Source: Pusillimonas sp. MFBS29
GTDB taxonomy: Bacteria > Pseudomonadota > Gammaproteobacteria > Burkholderiales > Burkholderiaceae_B
NCBI RefSeq assembly: GCF_020687695.1
Contig: NZ_JAJEWL010000007.1
Location: 62,001-126,000, forward strand
Direction: 5' to 3'
Length of the DNA: 64,000 bases
Of the stretch, positions 18,711 through 28,242 are shown one piece after another. The notes beneath the pieces were generated by a model, which saw only the letters and a program-made list of their open reading frames with translations, was not told the origin of the DNA and searched no databases. Every line of letters starts with the position of its first letter. Position 1 is the first letter of the stretch. Position numbers and translations under genes: made by a program.

Positions 18711-18729
18711 CGAGAATTATTATTGTTTA
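18711..18729 (-). promoter_or_regulatory. Possible Fur-binding site upstream of the siderophore receptor
   Basis: CGAGAATTATTATTGTTTA lies 85-103 bp upstream of the receptor start, in the AT-rich part of the 267-bp intergenic region. It resembles the GAGAATTATTATC-type halves of known Fur boxes, with overlapping ATTAT units, but the dyad is imperfect. The gene type supports iron control. The rest of the gap is AT-rich; no other gene is seen in it. Confidence 0.4.
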
Positions 18730-18893
18730 TTACGATAAGTGCAAGCTGTTACAACTGACATCGGCCTGACCATACCCGCCAACAGCCTGGCTGCAAACTC
18801 AAAAGAATATGCTAATTAATTTTTAATCGTTCCGTTATAAACACGTTCCCACTAGACTCATCAGCATATTCCTTATTTCCGAATTGCATATAA

Positions 18894-19460
18894 ATGAGTC
18901 GCCTTACAATCCACACCGTAGATACCGCTCCTGAAGCGTCCCGCGAACGCGTTGAGTCCGCCCACAAGGCCAATGGCTTCCTGCCCAACCTGATAGGCGT
19001 ATTGGCCAACGCACCCACGGCACTGGAAACCTACCAGGTCGTCGGCGCCATCAACGGGCGCACCAGCCTGACACCTGCCGAACGCGAAGTCGTGCAGATC
19101 ACCGCCGCCACCCTGAATGATTGCGGCTTTTGCGTAGCGGGCCACACCAAGCTGGCCTTGAAAAAACTGCAGATGCCCGAGGCCGTGATCGAAGCGCTGC
19201 GCACGGTCAATGCCATCGAAGACCCCAAGCTTAATGCGCTGGCCCGGTTCAGTGTGGCCATCATCGAGAAAAAAGGCGCCGCATCCGACGATGATCTGGC
19301 CGCTTTCCGCGCCGCCGGCTACAACGATCAGCAGGCACTGGAAGTTGTACTGGGCGTCAGCCTGGCCACTCTGTGCAACTACGCCAACAGCCTTGCACAA
19401 ACACCCATCAATCCCGAACTTCAGCCTTTCGCAAACCCGGCGCTCACCGCATTTGCATAG
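18894..19460 (+). CDS. Carboxymuconolactone decarboxylase/AhpD-like protein
   Basis: This 188-residue helical protein has the CMD-domain redox motif C77-G-F-C80-V-A-G-H84, as in AhpD-type peroxidase-linked proteins, after the helix SLTPAEREVVQITAATLNDC. A second CMD-like half (residues 100-175) lacks the cysteines. Such proteins often act as alkylhydroperoxidase-related thiol reductases; true gamma-carboxymuconolactone decarboxylases lack the CxxC. It lies 18 bp ahead of an acyl-CoA-dehydrogenase-like gene in the same direction, so it likely serves the same operon, perhaps removing peroxide made by the flavoprotein. That role is inference. Confidence 0.85.
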   Translation: MSRLTIHTVDTAPEASRERVESAHKANGFLPNLIGVLANAPTALETYQVVGAINGRTSLTPAEREVVQITAATLNDCGFCVAGHTKLALKKLQMPEAVIEALRTVNAIEDPKLNALARFSVAIIEKKGAASDDDLAAFRAAGYNDQQALEVVLGVSLATLCNYANSLAQTPINPELQPFANPALTAFA

Positions 19461-19478
19461 GCAATGCAGGGAACACGC

Positions 19479-20600
19479 ATGAGTACAGCACACGAAACCT
19501 ATGCCTTCACCGAGGCGATTGGGGCACTGATCACTGCAGACCTTGCCCCCATTGCCAGCGCAATCGATCAGGAAGGCCGCTACCCCCTGGAATTTCTGCG
19601 CAAGCTGGGTGCGGCGGGCGGCTTTGCCGCGGCCGTGCCCGTTTCCCACGAAGGCCTGGGCACGGGTCTGTCCAGCCAGATCGAAGTCACCACGCAAGTC
19701 GCGCGCGAATGCGGCTCGACCGCATTCCTGGTGTGGTGCCAAAGCGCTTGCGCAGGCTATCTGCAGCGCTCGCCCAACGCGGCTGTCCGCGACCGCTATC
19801 TTGCCGCTGTCAGCCGGGGCCGGATTCTGGCCGGCACGGGCATGTCCAATGCCGTCAAACATCTGGCGGGCATCGAAAACATTCACCTGAAGGCCCGCCG
19901 TGAAAACGACGGCTACGTGGTGTCAGGCTCGCTGCCCTGGGTATCGAACATCGGCAGCGACCACTTGATCATCGTTGCGGCATCCGTAGACACAGGCGGC
20001 TATGTGATGCTTGCCGTGCGCGGCAACGCAGAAGGTGTCAGCCTGCATCCCTGCCCCGAGTTTTCGGGTCTCGAAGGTACGCAAACGCTGAATGTCCGCC
20101 TGAAAGACAGCCGCATTCCGCATGAAGACGTCCTTGCCCATCCTGAACAGTTTCAGGATTATCTGGCCAGCATCAAGCCAGGCTTTGTACTGGGTCAGGC
20201 AGGCATGGGACTGGGCATTATCCAGGCCTCGCTGCGCACCATCCGTGAAAGCAATATCGTATCGTCCCTGACCAACCAGTTCCTGGACGATCAGCATGAC
20301 GAACTGGCGCGGGAACTTGAAATCCTGCGGCAAAAAGTGCACGCACTGGCCGGGCTTGTTGACCAGGGCGAAGCCCCTGCGCTGGATGTGTTGCGCCTGC
20401 GTCTGGCCACGTCCGAACTGACCCTGCGCGCAGCCAATTCAGCGGTCCTGCACGCTGGAGCCAAGGGCTACCTTATGCGCCACCCGGCCCAGCGCCGCCA
20501 GCGCGAAGCCGTATTCGTGGCGATTGTGACTCCCGCGCTCAAGCACTTGCGCAAGGAGATCCACATACTCGAACAACAAGACGAGATACGTGCGGCATGA
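19479..20600 (+). CDS. Acyl-CoA-dehydrogenase-like flavoprotein lacking the usual catalytic Glu
   Basis: ATG 19479 is chosen over ATG 19464 because AGGGA sits six bases before it; the protein has 373 residues. The fold is clear: an N-terminal helical domain, a middle beta domain with GTGMSNAVKHLAG and SGSLPWVSNIGSDHLIIVAA, and C-terminal helices. At the C-terminus, where dehydrogenases carry the EGT catalytic base (Glu376 of the medium-chain enzyme), it reads IVTPALKHLRKEI, with no Glu. This favours an oxidase, monooxygenase (DszC/SfnB-like) or another flavin reaction over acyl-CoA dehydrogenation. The stop overlaps the rubredoxin start (ATGA), so rubredoxin may be its electron partner. The substrate is unknown. 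Confidence 0.8.
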   Translation: MSTAHETYAFTEAIGALITADLAPIASAIDQEGRYPLEFLRKLGAAGGFAAAVPVSHEGLGTGLSSQIEVTTQVARECGSTAFLVWCQSACAGYLQRSPNAAVRDRYLAAVSRGRILAGTGMSNAVKHLAGIENIHLKARRENDGYVVSGSLPWVSNIGSDHLIIVAASVDTGGYVMLAVRGNAEGVSLHPCPEFSGLEGTQTLNVRLKDSRIPHEDVLAHPEQFQDYLASIKPGFVLGQAGMGLGIIQASLRTIRESNIVSSLTNQFLDDQHDELARELEILRQKVHALAGLVDQGEAPALDVLRLRLATSELTLRAANSAVLHAGAKGYLMRHPAQRRQREAVFVAIVTPALKHLRKEIHILEQQDEIRAA

Positions 20601-20764
20601 GCCGGCAATGGATGTGCGGCCCTTGCGGCATGATCTATGACGAAGCACTCGGCATGCCCGAACATGGTCTTGCGCCCGGCACACGCTTCGAGGACATTCC
20701 CGACGACTGGGTGTGCCCCGATTGCGGCGTGGGCAAGGCCGACTTCTACCTGTTGCCGGACTAG
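20597..20764 (+). CDS. Rubredoxin
   Basis: A 55-residue gene starts at ATG 20597, inside the stop of the flavoprotein gene. It reads MSRQWMCGPCGMIYDEALGM at the start and has both iron-binding knuckles, C7-x2-C10-G and C40-P-D-C43-G, with the aromatic GMIYDEALG and DWVCPDCGVGKADF segments of rubredoxins. These cysteines hold one iron for single-electron transfer. Rubredoxins normally serve alkane hydroxylases or flavoprotein oxidases. The tight overlap with the acyl-CoA-dehydrogenase-like gene is unusual and suggests that the two work together. Six bases separate its stop from the ABC ATPase start. Confidence 0.95.
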   Translation: MSRQWMCGPCGMIYDEALGMPEHGLAPGTRFEDIPDDWVCPDCGVGKADFYLLPD

Positions 20765-20770
20765 TTTTTT

Positions 20771-21565
20771 ATGAATAGTGCCGCAGACCAAAACGCCGTG
20801 CTGGAAGCCAGCGGCATATGCCTGAGCTATCAGCGTCCCGGGCTGCCTCCCAACACCGTACTGCGTGACTTCTCGCTGCGCCTCTTGCCCGGTGAACTTG
20901 TTGCAATCCTGGGCCCCAGCGGAGTTGGAAAATCATCATTGTTGCGGGTACTTGCGGGCTTGCAGCAGCCCGATCACGGCAGCGTCCACCTGAAAGGCGA
21001 ACTATTGCATGGGCCACACCCGCGATCAAGCTTCGTGTTTCAGGACCCTTGCCTGCTGCCCTGGCTCACACTTGAAGAGAACGTGGCCTTTGGCCTTGGC
21101 TTCAAACATCAGCCCCACATAGCCCCAGCTGAAAAACAAAAGCGCGTGCGTGCCGCCATAGATGAAGTCGGTCTGGGCAACGCCCATGGCCTTTACCCAT
21201 CCGAACTGTCGGGGGGTATGGCGCAACGCGCTGCGCTTGCCCGCAGCCTGGCACGACAACCGGAGATCCTGCTGCTGGATGAACCCTTCAGCGCACTGGA
21301 CGAAGTCACTCGCAGCGACATGCAGATCCTGCTGCAGGCAATCACCGAGCGCCACGGCACATCGGCCGTGCTGGTCACGCATGACATCGACGAAGCCCTT
21401 ACGCTTGCCGACCGCATCATCCTGATAGGCGACAGCCCCGGACGCACCATCGGGGAATGGATCATCAACGACGCGCACCCGCGCGACACGCTGGCTCCCG
21501 GTCCCAGCCAGATGCGACTGGACATACTGCGTCTGTTGCGACAGTTCCAGCGTGCTGCGGCATAA
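20771..21565 (+). CDS. ABC transporter ATP-binding protein (nitrate/sulfonate/taurine type)
   Basis: The 264-residue ATPase has Walker A GPSGVGKSSLL near residue 54, the Q-loop FVFQDPCLLPWLTLEENV, signature LSGGMAQRAAL, Walker B ILLLDEPFSALD and the switch His in VTHDIDEAL. The Q-loop wording and length match SsuB/TauB/NrtD ATPases, which drive uptake of sulfonates, taurine, nitrate, bicarbonate or pyrimidine precursors. It is followed by its binding protein (51 bp) and permease. Coupling to a flavoprotein and rubredoxin upstream suggests that the transported compound is the substrate of that oxidoreductase. Confidence 0.9.
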   Translation: MNSAADQNAVLEASGICLSYQRPGLPPNTVLRDFSLRLLPGELVAILGPSGVGKSSLLRVLAGLQQPDHGSVHLKGELLHGPHPRSSFVFQDPCLLPWLTLEENVAFGLGFKHQPHIAPAEKQKRVRAAIDEVGLGNAHGLYPSELSGGMAQRAALARSLARQPEILLLDEPFSALDEVTRSDMQILLQAITERHGTSAVLVTHDIDEALTLADRIILIGDSPGRTIGEWIINDAHPRDTLAPGPSQMRLDILRLLRQFQRAAA

Positions 21566-21616
21566 GGCCGGCAGCACAGCAAGCGTTATCTCGCCACATA
21601 TTTCCAAGGAAGCTGA

Positions 21617-22819
21617 ATGGCCCTGACAGAAGAATTTGAAGCAACCCGCCAGACACGACGTCAATTATTGAAGCTGTCGGCCCTTTTCTCGGCGGCCGGC
21701 GCACTGCCCCTGCTGCAAATGGCCAATACGGCCCGCGCGGCCGAACCCGATGCGCCCCTGCGCATAGGCTATCTGCCCATTACCGACGCCACGCCATTGC
21801 TGGTGGCGCACCATAACGGCCTGTTTGAAAAACAAGGCCTGAAGGTCGAGAAACCACGTCTGTTCCGCAGTTGGGCGCAGATTGTCGAAGCCTTCCTGGC
21901 CGGACAGGTCAATGCCGTGCACCTGCTGTCGCCGATGACAGTCTGGGCGCGTTATGGCAGCCAATCGCGGGCCAAGGTGGTGGCCTGGAACCATATGTCG
22001 GGCTCAGGCCTGACGGTACAGCACAATATAAACAGCCTGACCGACCTGGGCGGCACCACCGTCGCCATTCCGTTCTGGTATTCGCTGCATAACATCGTAT
22101 TGCAACACCTGCTCAAGAACGAGGGGCTGGAACCCGTCAGCGACGGCGAGCCAGGCCCCAGACAGGTCAAACTCATTGTCATGGCGCCTTCCGACATGGT
22201 GCCCGCCCTGGCCAACAAAAGCATTGCCGGCTATATCGTCGCCGAGCCTTTCAATGCCAATGCCGAAGTGCTCAAGATAGGCAAGATACTGCGCTTCACC
22301 GGCGACGTATGGAAGGATCACGCCTGCTGCGTTGTGCTCATGCACGAGCAGGATCTTGAAGAGCGGCCGCAGTGGTCGCAGCAAGTGGTGAACGGCATAG
22401 TTCAGGCACAGGCCTGGATACAGGACAACCGTCAGGAAACGGCGCGCATACTGTCGCGCGAGAACCCGCAAAAATATACGCCGCATACCTACGAAGCCCT
22501 GGCCAATGTGCTTGAACCCGAACGCATGGACGCTGCGCTGTACGAAAGCAGTGGTGCGATTGTGAACAAGGACTGGCAGGAAAAACGCATAGATTTCCAG
22601 CCCTACCCCTTCCCCAGCTACACCGAAGAGCTGGTGCGCAAGCTAAAGACCACGCTGGTTTCCGGCCGCAACGACTTCCTGAGCGACCTGGACCCGGCCT
22701 TTGTGGCGCGCGACCTGGTGGACGACCGCTACGTGAAGCAGGCGATTCTGGCCAACGGCGGCCCGGCCGCCTTCGGCTTGCCTGACTCATTCAGCCGGCA
22801 GGAAACCATTACCACCTGA
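21617..22819 (+). CDS. ABC transporter substrate-binding protein (NrtA/SsuA-like), Tat signal
   Basis: This 400-residue periplasmic protein begins with a twin-arginine type leader (TRRQLLKLSALFSAAGALPLL, cleavage likely after ARAA). The mature part opens with LRIGYLPITDATPLLVAHHNGLFEKQGL, the standard start of NMT1/NrtA/SsuA binding proteins. WAQIVEAFLAGQVNAVHLLSPM follows; it is the ligand-pocket region where NrtA and CmpA proteins differ. The length is longer than SsuA (about 320) and nearer NrtA/CmpA (about 400). The ligand cannot be decided from this reading. It lies between the ATPase and permease genes of the same system. Confidence 0.88.
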   Translation: MALTEEFEATRQTRRQLLKLSALFSAAGALPLLQMANTARAAEPDAPLRIGYLPITDATPLLVAHHNGLFEKQGLKVEKPRLFRSWAQIVEAFLAGQVNAVHLLSPMTVWARYGSQSRAKVVAWNHMSGSGLTVQHNINSLTDLGGTTVAIPFWYSLHNIVLQHLLKNEGLEPVSDGEPGPRQVKLIVMAPSDMVPALANKSIAGYIVAEPFNANAEVLKIGKILRFTGDVWKDHACCVVLMHEQDLEERPQWSQQVVNGIVQAQAWIQDNRQETARILSRENPQKYTPHTYEALANVLEPERMDAALYESSGAIVNKDWQEKRIDFQPYPFPSYTEELVRKLKTTLVSGRNDFLSDLDPAFVARDLVDDRYVKQAILANGGPAAFGLPDSFSRQETITT

Positions 22820-22841
22820 ACCGACATAGTTGGAATTACTC

Positions 22842-23681
22842 ATGCGCTCTACCCTTGCCCAACAGAATATTGCAGGAACCAGCCAGGCGCGCGGCGCTGC
22901 CTCACAGCTCCAGCGCTGGTTCAAACCCAATACCCGGGTGCTATATGGCTGGATGGGGATTGCCATTCTGGTGGCACTCTGGGCGCTGGGCACAACCCTG
23001 CTTCAAGGCAGCATTCCTCTGGCCGCCTCGCTGGCGCCTGCACCCACCCTGCAAAGCTTGTATGAGCTGATTATCAGCGGAGAGCTCACCACCCATACAT
23101 GGATGAGCTTGCAGCGCGTGCTGGTTGGACTGGCGCTGGCGCTGCTGATAGGCGTGCCGGTTGGCCTGGCCGTGGGCGGTTCCCGCAGCTTCGACAACAC
23201 CAGCAGCACCGCATTTCAATTTCTGCGCATGATATCGCCGCTGTCGTGGATGCCCATAGCCGTAATGGTGTTTGGCATAGGCGACGCACCCATCTATTTC
23301 CTGCTGACGTTCGCCGCCGTCTGGCCCATTATGCTGAACACGGCCTCAGGGGTACGGCAACTTGACCCGAAATGGTTGATGCTGGCGAAAAGCCTCAGCG
23401 CTACTCGTGGCGAGGTACTGTTGCGTATTATCGTGCCTGGCATACTGGCCCAGGTGCTCACCGGGGCAAGGCTGGCCATCGGCATCATCTGGATTGTGCT
23501 GGTGCCCTGCGAAATGCTGGGCGTCAGTTCCGGATTGGGTTACTACATTCTCGATACGCGCGACCGCATGGCCTATTCGGAACTGATGGCAGTCATCGTG
23601 CTGATAGGCGCTCTGGGTTTCTTGCTGGACAGCCTGGCCCAGAAGGCCTACAAGCGCTGGTCGGGTCAGCGCCAGGCCTGA
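22842..23681 (+). CDS. ABC transporter permease (nitrate/sulfonate/taurine type)
   Basis: ATG 22842 is preferred to an upstream TTG at 22830, giving 279 residues. Five to six membrane helices are visible, starting with MGIAILVALWALGTTLL. The central TWMSLQRVLVGLALALLIGVPVGLAVG matches SsuC/TauC/NrtB permeases. The EAA-type loop is LAKSLSATRGEVLLRIIVPGILAQVLTG. It completes the ATPase, binding protein and permease set. A 69-bp gap then separates it from the 2-aminomuconate pathway genes, which may be on the same transcript. Confidence 0.9.
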   Translation: MRSTLAQQNIAGTSQARGAASQLQRWFKPNTRVLYGWMGIAILVALWALGTTLLQGSIPLAASLAPAPTLQSLYELIISGELTTHTWMSLQRVLVGLALALLIGVPVGLAVGGSRSFDNTSSTAFQFLRMISPLSWMPIAVMVFGIGDAPIYFLLTFAAVWPIMLNTASGVRQLDPKWLMLAKSLSATRGEVLLRIIVPGILAQVLTGARLAIGIIWIVLVPCEMLGVSSGLGYYILDTRDRMAYSELMAVIVLIGALGFLLDSLAQKAYKRWSGQRQA

Positions 23682-23750
23682 TACCACGCGGCTGGCCGCC
23701 AGTCTCCTGCAAGGCATAGAATAGAATAAGAAAAACAATCAGGAGGCAAT

Positions 23751-25214
23751 ATGGCCGACGTACCGTTACTCCGGTGCTTCGTTGACGGCCAATGGCTGAA
23801 AACGCCGGAACGGTTTGCCAATATCAATCCGGTCAACGGGCAATTGGTCAACCAGGTATGCGCAGCCGATACGTCCGTCGTACAGCGTGCCGTCGAGGCT
23901 GCCAACCGGGCTTCGCAAGATACCTGGAAAACCCTCAACGTCAATGAACGCGCCGCACTGCTGCATCGTATCGCCGATGGCATAGAGCGGCGCTTTGATG
24001 ACTTCGTGCAGGCTGAAGTCATGGATACTGGCCGGCCCATGCACCAGGCCCGCAGCCTGGATGTGGCACGCGGCATCGCCAACTTCCGCACTTTCGCCGA
24101 TTTGATCAAAACGGCTTCCAGCGAGATGTTCGAAGGCATCGCCCCCGACGGGGGCAGAACCCTGAACTACGTTACGCGCAAGCCTTTGGGCATCGTAGGC
24201 ATTATCTCTCCCTGGAACCTGCCCCTGCTGTTGCTTACCTGGAAGATCGCACCGGCATTGGCCATGGGTAATTGCGTGGTGGCCAAACCGTCTGAAGAAA
24301 CCCCTTCATCCGCCACGCTGCTGGCCGAAGTCATACAGGGCGCCGGGCTGCCGCGCGGAGTATTCAACCTGATCCACGGTTTTGGCCCGGGCGCCGCCGG
24401 TGAATTCCTGAGCACCCACCCTGACATCGCTGCCATCACCTTCACCGGTGAATCACGCACAGGGTCCGCCATCATGAAAGCGGCTGCCGAAGGCGTGAAG
24501 GAAGTGTCCTTTGAACTGGGCGGAAAAAATGCGGCCGTAGTCTTTGCCGACGCCGATTTCGAGGCGGCCATCAGCGGCATCATGCGTTCCAGCTTCACCA
24601 ACGCCGGCCAGGTCTGCCTGTGCTCCGAACGAGTCTATGTCGAGCGCCCCCTGTTCGACCGCTTTGTCGACCGGCTCAAGACCCGCTGCGAAGAACTGGT
24701 GCTTAGCTATCCCGACGATCCAGACGTCGACATGGGGCCGCTGATTTCACAGCAGCATCGCGACAAGGTGCTGTCGTACTACCAGTTGGCACGCGAGGAA
24801 GGCGCCCGCATCGTCACCGGTGGCGGGATACCCATATTTGGCGACGAACGCGACCAGGGCGCCTATGTGCAGCCGACCATCCTGACTGGCTTGCCCGACA
24901 GCGCCCGCTGCATGCGGGAAGAAATCTTCGGCCCGGTTTGCCACGTAGCGCCCTTTGATACCGAAGCAGAGGTCATTGCACGCGTTAACGATAGCGACTA
25001 CGGGCTGGCAGCCTGTATCTGGACGACCGAGCTTTCCCGCGCCCACCGGGTGGCCGGCCAGATTGAAACCGGCATGGTCTGGGTCAACACCTGGTTCACC
25101 CGCGACCTGCGCACGCCCTTCGGTGGCGGCAAGCTGTCAGGCATCGGGCGCGAGGGCGGCCGCTACTCGCTGGACTTCTACTCCGATATCAGTACCATCT
25201 GCATCAAGATCTAA
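23751..25214 (+). CDS. nbaE: 2-Aminomuconate-6-semialdehyde dehydrogenase
   Basis: This NAD-dependent aldehyde dehydrogenase has 487 residues. ISPWNLPLLLLTWKIAPALAMGN is the coenzyme region, E255 (ELGGKN) the general base and C289 (GQVCLCSE) the nucleophile. The sequence type is that of 2-hydroxymuconic or 2-aminomuconic semialdehyde dehydrogenases. The neighbours (aminomuconate deaminase, 3-hydroxyanthranilate dioxygenase, ACMS decarboxylase) decide for the amino substrate, giving 2-aminomuconate. GGAGG lies six bases before the ATG. It heads the four-gene pathway unit, transcribed before the enzymes that act earlier in the pathway. Confidence 0.88.
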   Translation: MADVPLLRCFVDGQWLKTPERFANINPVNGQLVNQVCAADTSVVQRAVEAANRASQDTWKTLNVNERAALLHRIADGIERRFDDFVQAEVMDTGRPMHQARSLDVARGIANFRTFADLIKTASSEMFEGIAPDGGRTLNYVTRKPLGIVGIISPWNLPLLLLTWKIAPALAMGNCVVAKPSEETPSSATLLAEVIQGAGLPRGVFNLIHGFGPGAAGEFLSTHPDIAAITFTGESRTGSAIMKAAAEGVKEVSFELGGKNAAVVFADADFEAAISGIMRSSFTNAGQVCLCSERVYVERPLFDRFVDRLKTRCEELVLSYPDDPDVDMGPLISQQHRDKVLSYYQLAREEGARIVTGGGIPIFGDERDQGAYVQPTILTGLPDSARCMREEIFGPVCHVAPFDTEAEVIARVNDSDYGLAACIWTTELSRAHRVAGQIETGMVWVNTWFTRDLRTPFGGGKLSGIGREGGRYSLDFYSDISTICIKI

Positions 25215-25235
25215 GGTTTCCAAAAGGCCAGGAAT

Positions 25236-25658
25236 ATGAACAGTACAGCACGTGTAGTCCCCGGTAAAGCCAAGCCCCGCGGCGCCTTTCCCCACATCAG
25301 GCGCGCAGGTGACTTCCTGTTCGTTTCGGGCACAAGCTCTCGCAGGCCCGACAACAGCTATGAAGGCGCGTCGGTCGACGCCACCGGCAAGGTCACCCTT
25401 GATATCGCCGCCCAGACACGCGCGGTGATCGAAAACATACGAGACATTCTTGCCAGCGAAGGCGCAGGGCTGCAGCACCTGGTCGAAATCTCGACCTTTC
25501 TGGTCGACATGAATGATTTCGACGGCTATAACAAAGTTTACGCAGAGTATTTCTCGGCTGACGGCCCGGCCCGCACCACGGTCGCCGTGCATCAGCTGCC
25601 CCACCCCCACCTGCTCATTGAAATCAAGGCAATCGCCCATTTCCCTGCATCAGCATGA
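25236..25658 (+). CDS. nbaF: 2-Aminomuconate deaminase (RidA family)
   Basis: The 140-residue RidA/YjgF-fold protein has [23 protein letters not shown], then [34 protein letters not shown], and ends [15 protein letters not shown]. The family forms trimers with the active site between subunits. Aminomuconate deaminases are a RidA branch with the RRPDNSYEG-type segment seen here. In this setting it would turn 2-aminomuconate into 4-oxalocrotonate and ammonia. It lies 21 bp after the semialdehyde dehydrogenase gene and 43 bp before the dioxygenase gene. Confidence 0.88.
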   Translation: MNSTARVVPGKAKPRGAFPHIRRAGDFLFVSGTSSRRPDNSYEGASVDATGKVTLDIAAQTRAVIENIRDILASEGAGLQHLVEISTFLVDMNDFDGYNKVYAEYFSADGPARTTVAVHQLPHPHLLIEIKAIAHFPASA

Positions 25659-25677
25659 ACGCCCTCACGCAGCATAA

Positions 25678-27236
<1,559 letters not shown>

Positions 27237-27284
27237 TTCCGTAATATAGTGCGCAGGTTCGCCCCCAAACCACAGAGAAACAGC

Positions 27285-28196
27285 ATGCAATTGAACCAAC
27301 CCAGGATCGGACTCGCGCTGGGCAGCGGATCGGCGCGAGGCTGGTCGCATATAGGCGTTATCCGCGTGCTTGAAGAAGCGGGCATAACACCTGATATCGT
27401 GTGCGGCACTTCCATAGGGTCGCTGGTCGGTGCAGCCTATGTCGACGGGCAACTGAAGCCGTTTGAAAAATGGGTACGCGGCCTGACCTGGCAAAGCGTC
27501 ATGGGTCTGCTGGACTTCACCATCACGGGTGGCCTGATCCATGGTGAAAAACTGTTTGCCTACCTGCGCACCCATTTCACCGAGAAAGACATCACCACAC
27601 TGTCCAAAACGTTTGGCGCCGTCGCAACAGAGCTCGCTACAGGCCGTGAGGTATGGTTGCGCGACGGCAGTGTTATCGATGCGGTACGGGCTTCGGCCGC
27701 CCTGCCCGGCCTGTTCAAACCTATAGAAATGAACGGGCGCCTGCTTGTAGACGGCGCCTTGGTCAACCCCGTGCCGGTTTCACTATGCCGCGCGATGGGT
27801 GCCGACATCGTGATAGCGGTAGACCTGAACTCTGACCTGATCGGTCGTCGTTTCGATGTTGAACCGCCAGCCGCAGCAGAGGAACCAAGTACGCTGGAGT
27901 CCATGCTGGACAAACTGCCCTTGAAGCTGGGCCGCCTGAAAGGCGAGCAGAACGGGCCCGTTTCCACCATTCCCATTCCATCCATATTCGACGTTTTAAG
28001 CATCAGCCTGAACATCATGCAGGTGCGCATCACCCGCAGCCGCCTGGCCGGCGAACCCGCCGACATACTGATACGCCCGCGGCTGGCCAATCTTGCCCTG
28101 ATGGATTATCACCGCGCGGCAGAAGCCATAGACGAGGGCGAACGCGCAACCCGACAGGTTCTTAATGAACTGAAGGAGCTGCTGGGGCGGGCCTGA
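27285..28196 (+). CDS. Patatin-like phospholipase (RssA/NTE family)
   Basis: ATG 27285 gives a 303-residue protein with all patatin motifs. The oxyanion loop is GSGSARGWSHIGV (residues 13-25), the nucleophile S43 is in GTSIGS, and the catalytic D156 is in DGALVNP. No signal peptide is seen, so it should act in the cytoplasm or at the membrane face. Bacterial RssA-type proteins are presumed lipid acyl hydrolases with poorly known substrates. It has a 48-bp gap from the ACMSD gene and an upstream start-like GTG at 27249, which is less likely. The C-terminal half is less conserved. Confidence 0.9.
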   Translation: MQLNQPRIGLALGSGSARGWSHIGVIRVLEEAGITPDIVCGTSIGSLVGAAYVDGQLKPFEKWVRGLTWQSVMGLLDFTITGGLIHGEKLFAYLRTHFTEKDITTLSKTFGAVATELATGREVWLRDGSVIDAVRASAALPGLFKPIEMNGRLLVDGALVNPVPVSLCRAMGADIVIAVDLNSDLIGRRFDVEPPAAAEEPSTLESMLDKLPLKLGRLKGEQNGPVSTIPIPSIFDVLSISLNIMQVRITRSRLAGEPADILIRPRLANLALMDYHRAAEAIDEGERATRQVLNELKELLGRA

Positions 28197-28242
28197 GCGC
28201 TGATCTCAGGCAGCCTTCGCGTTTATCCTGACGGGCGCACAC

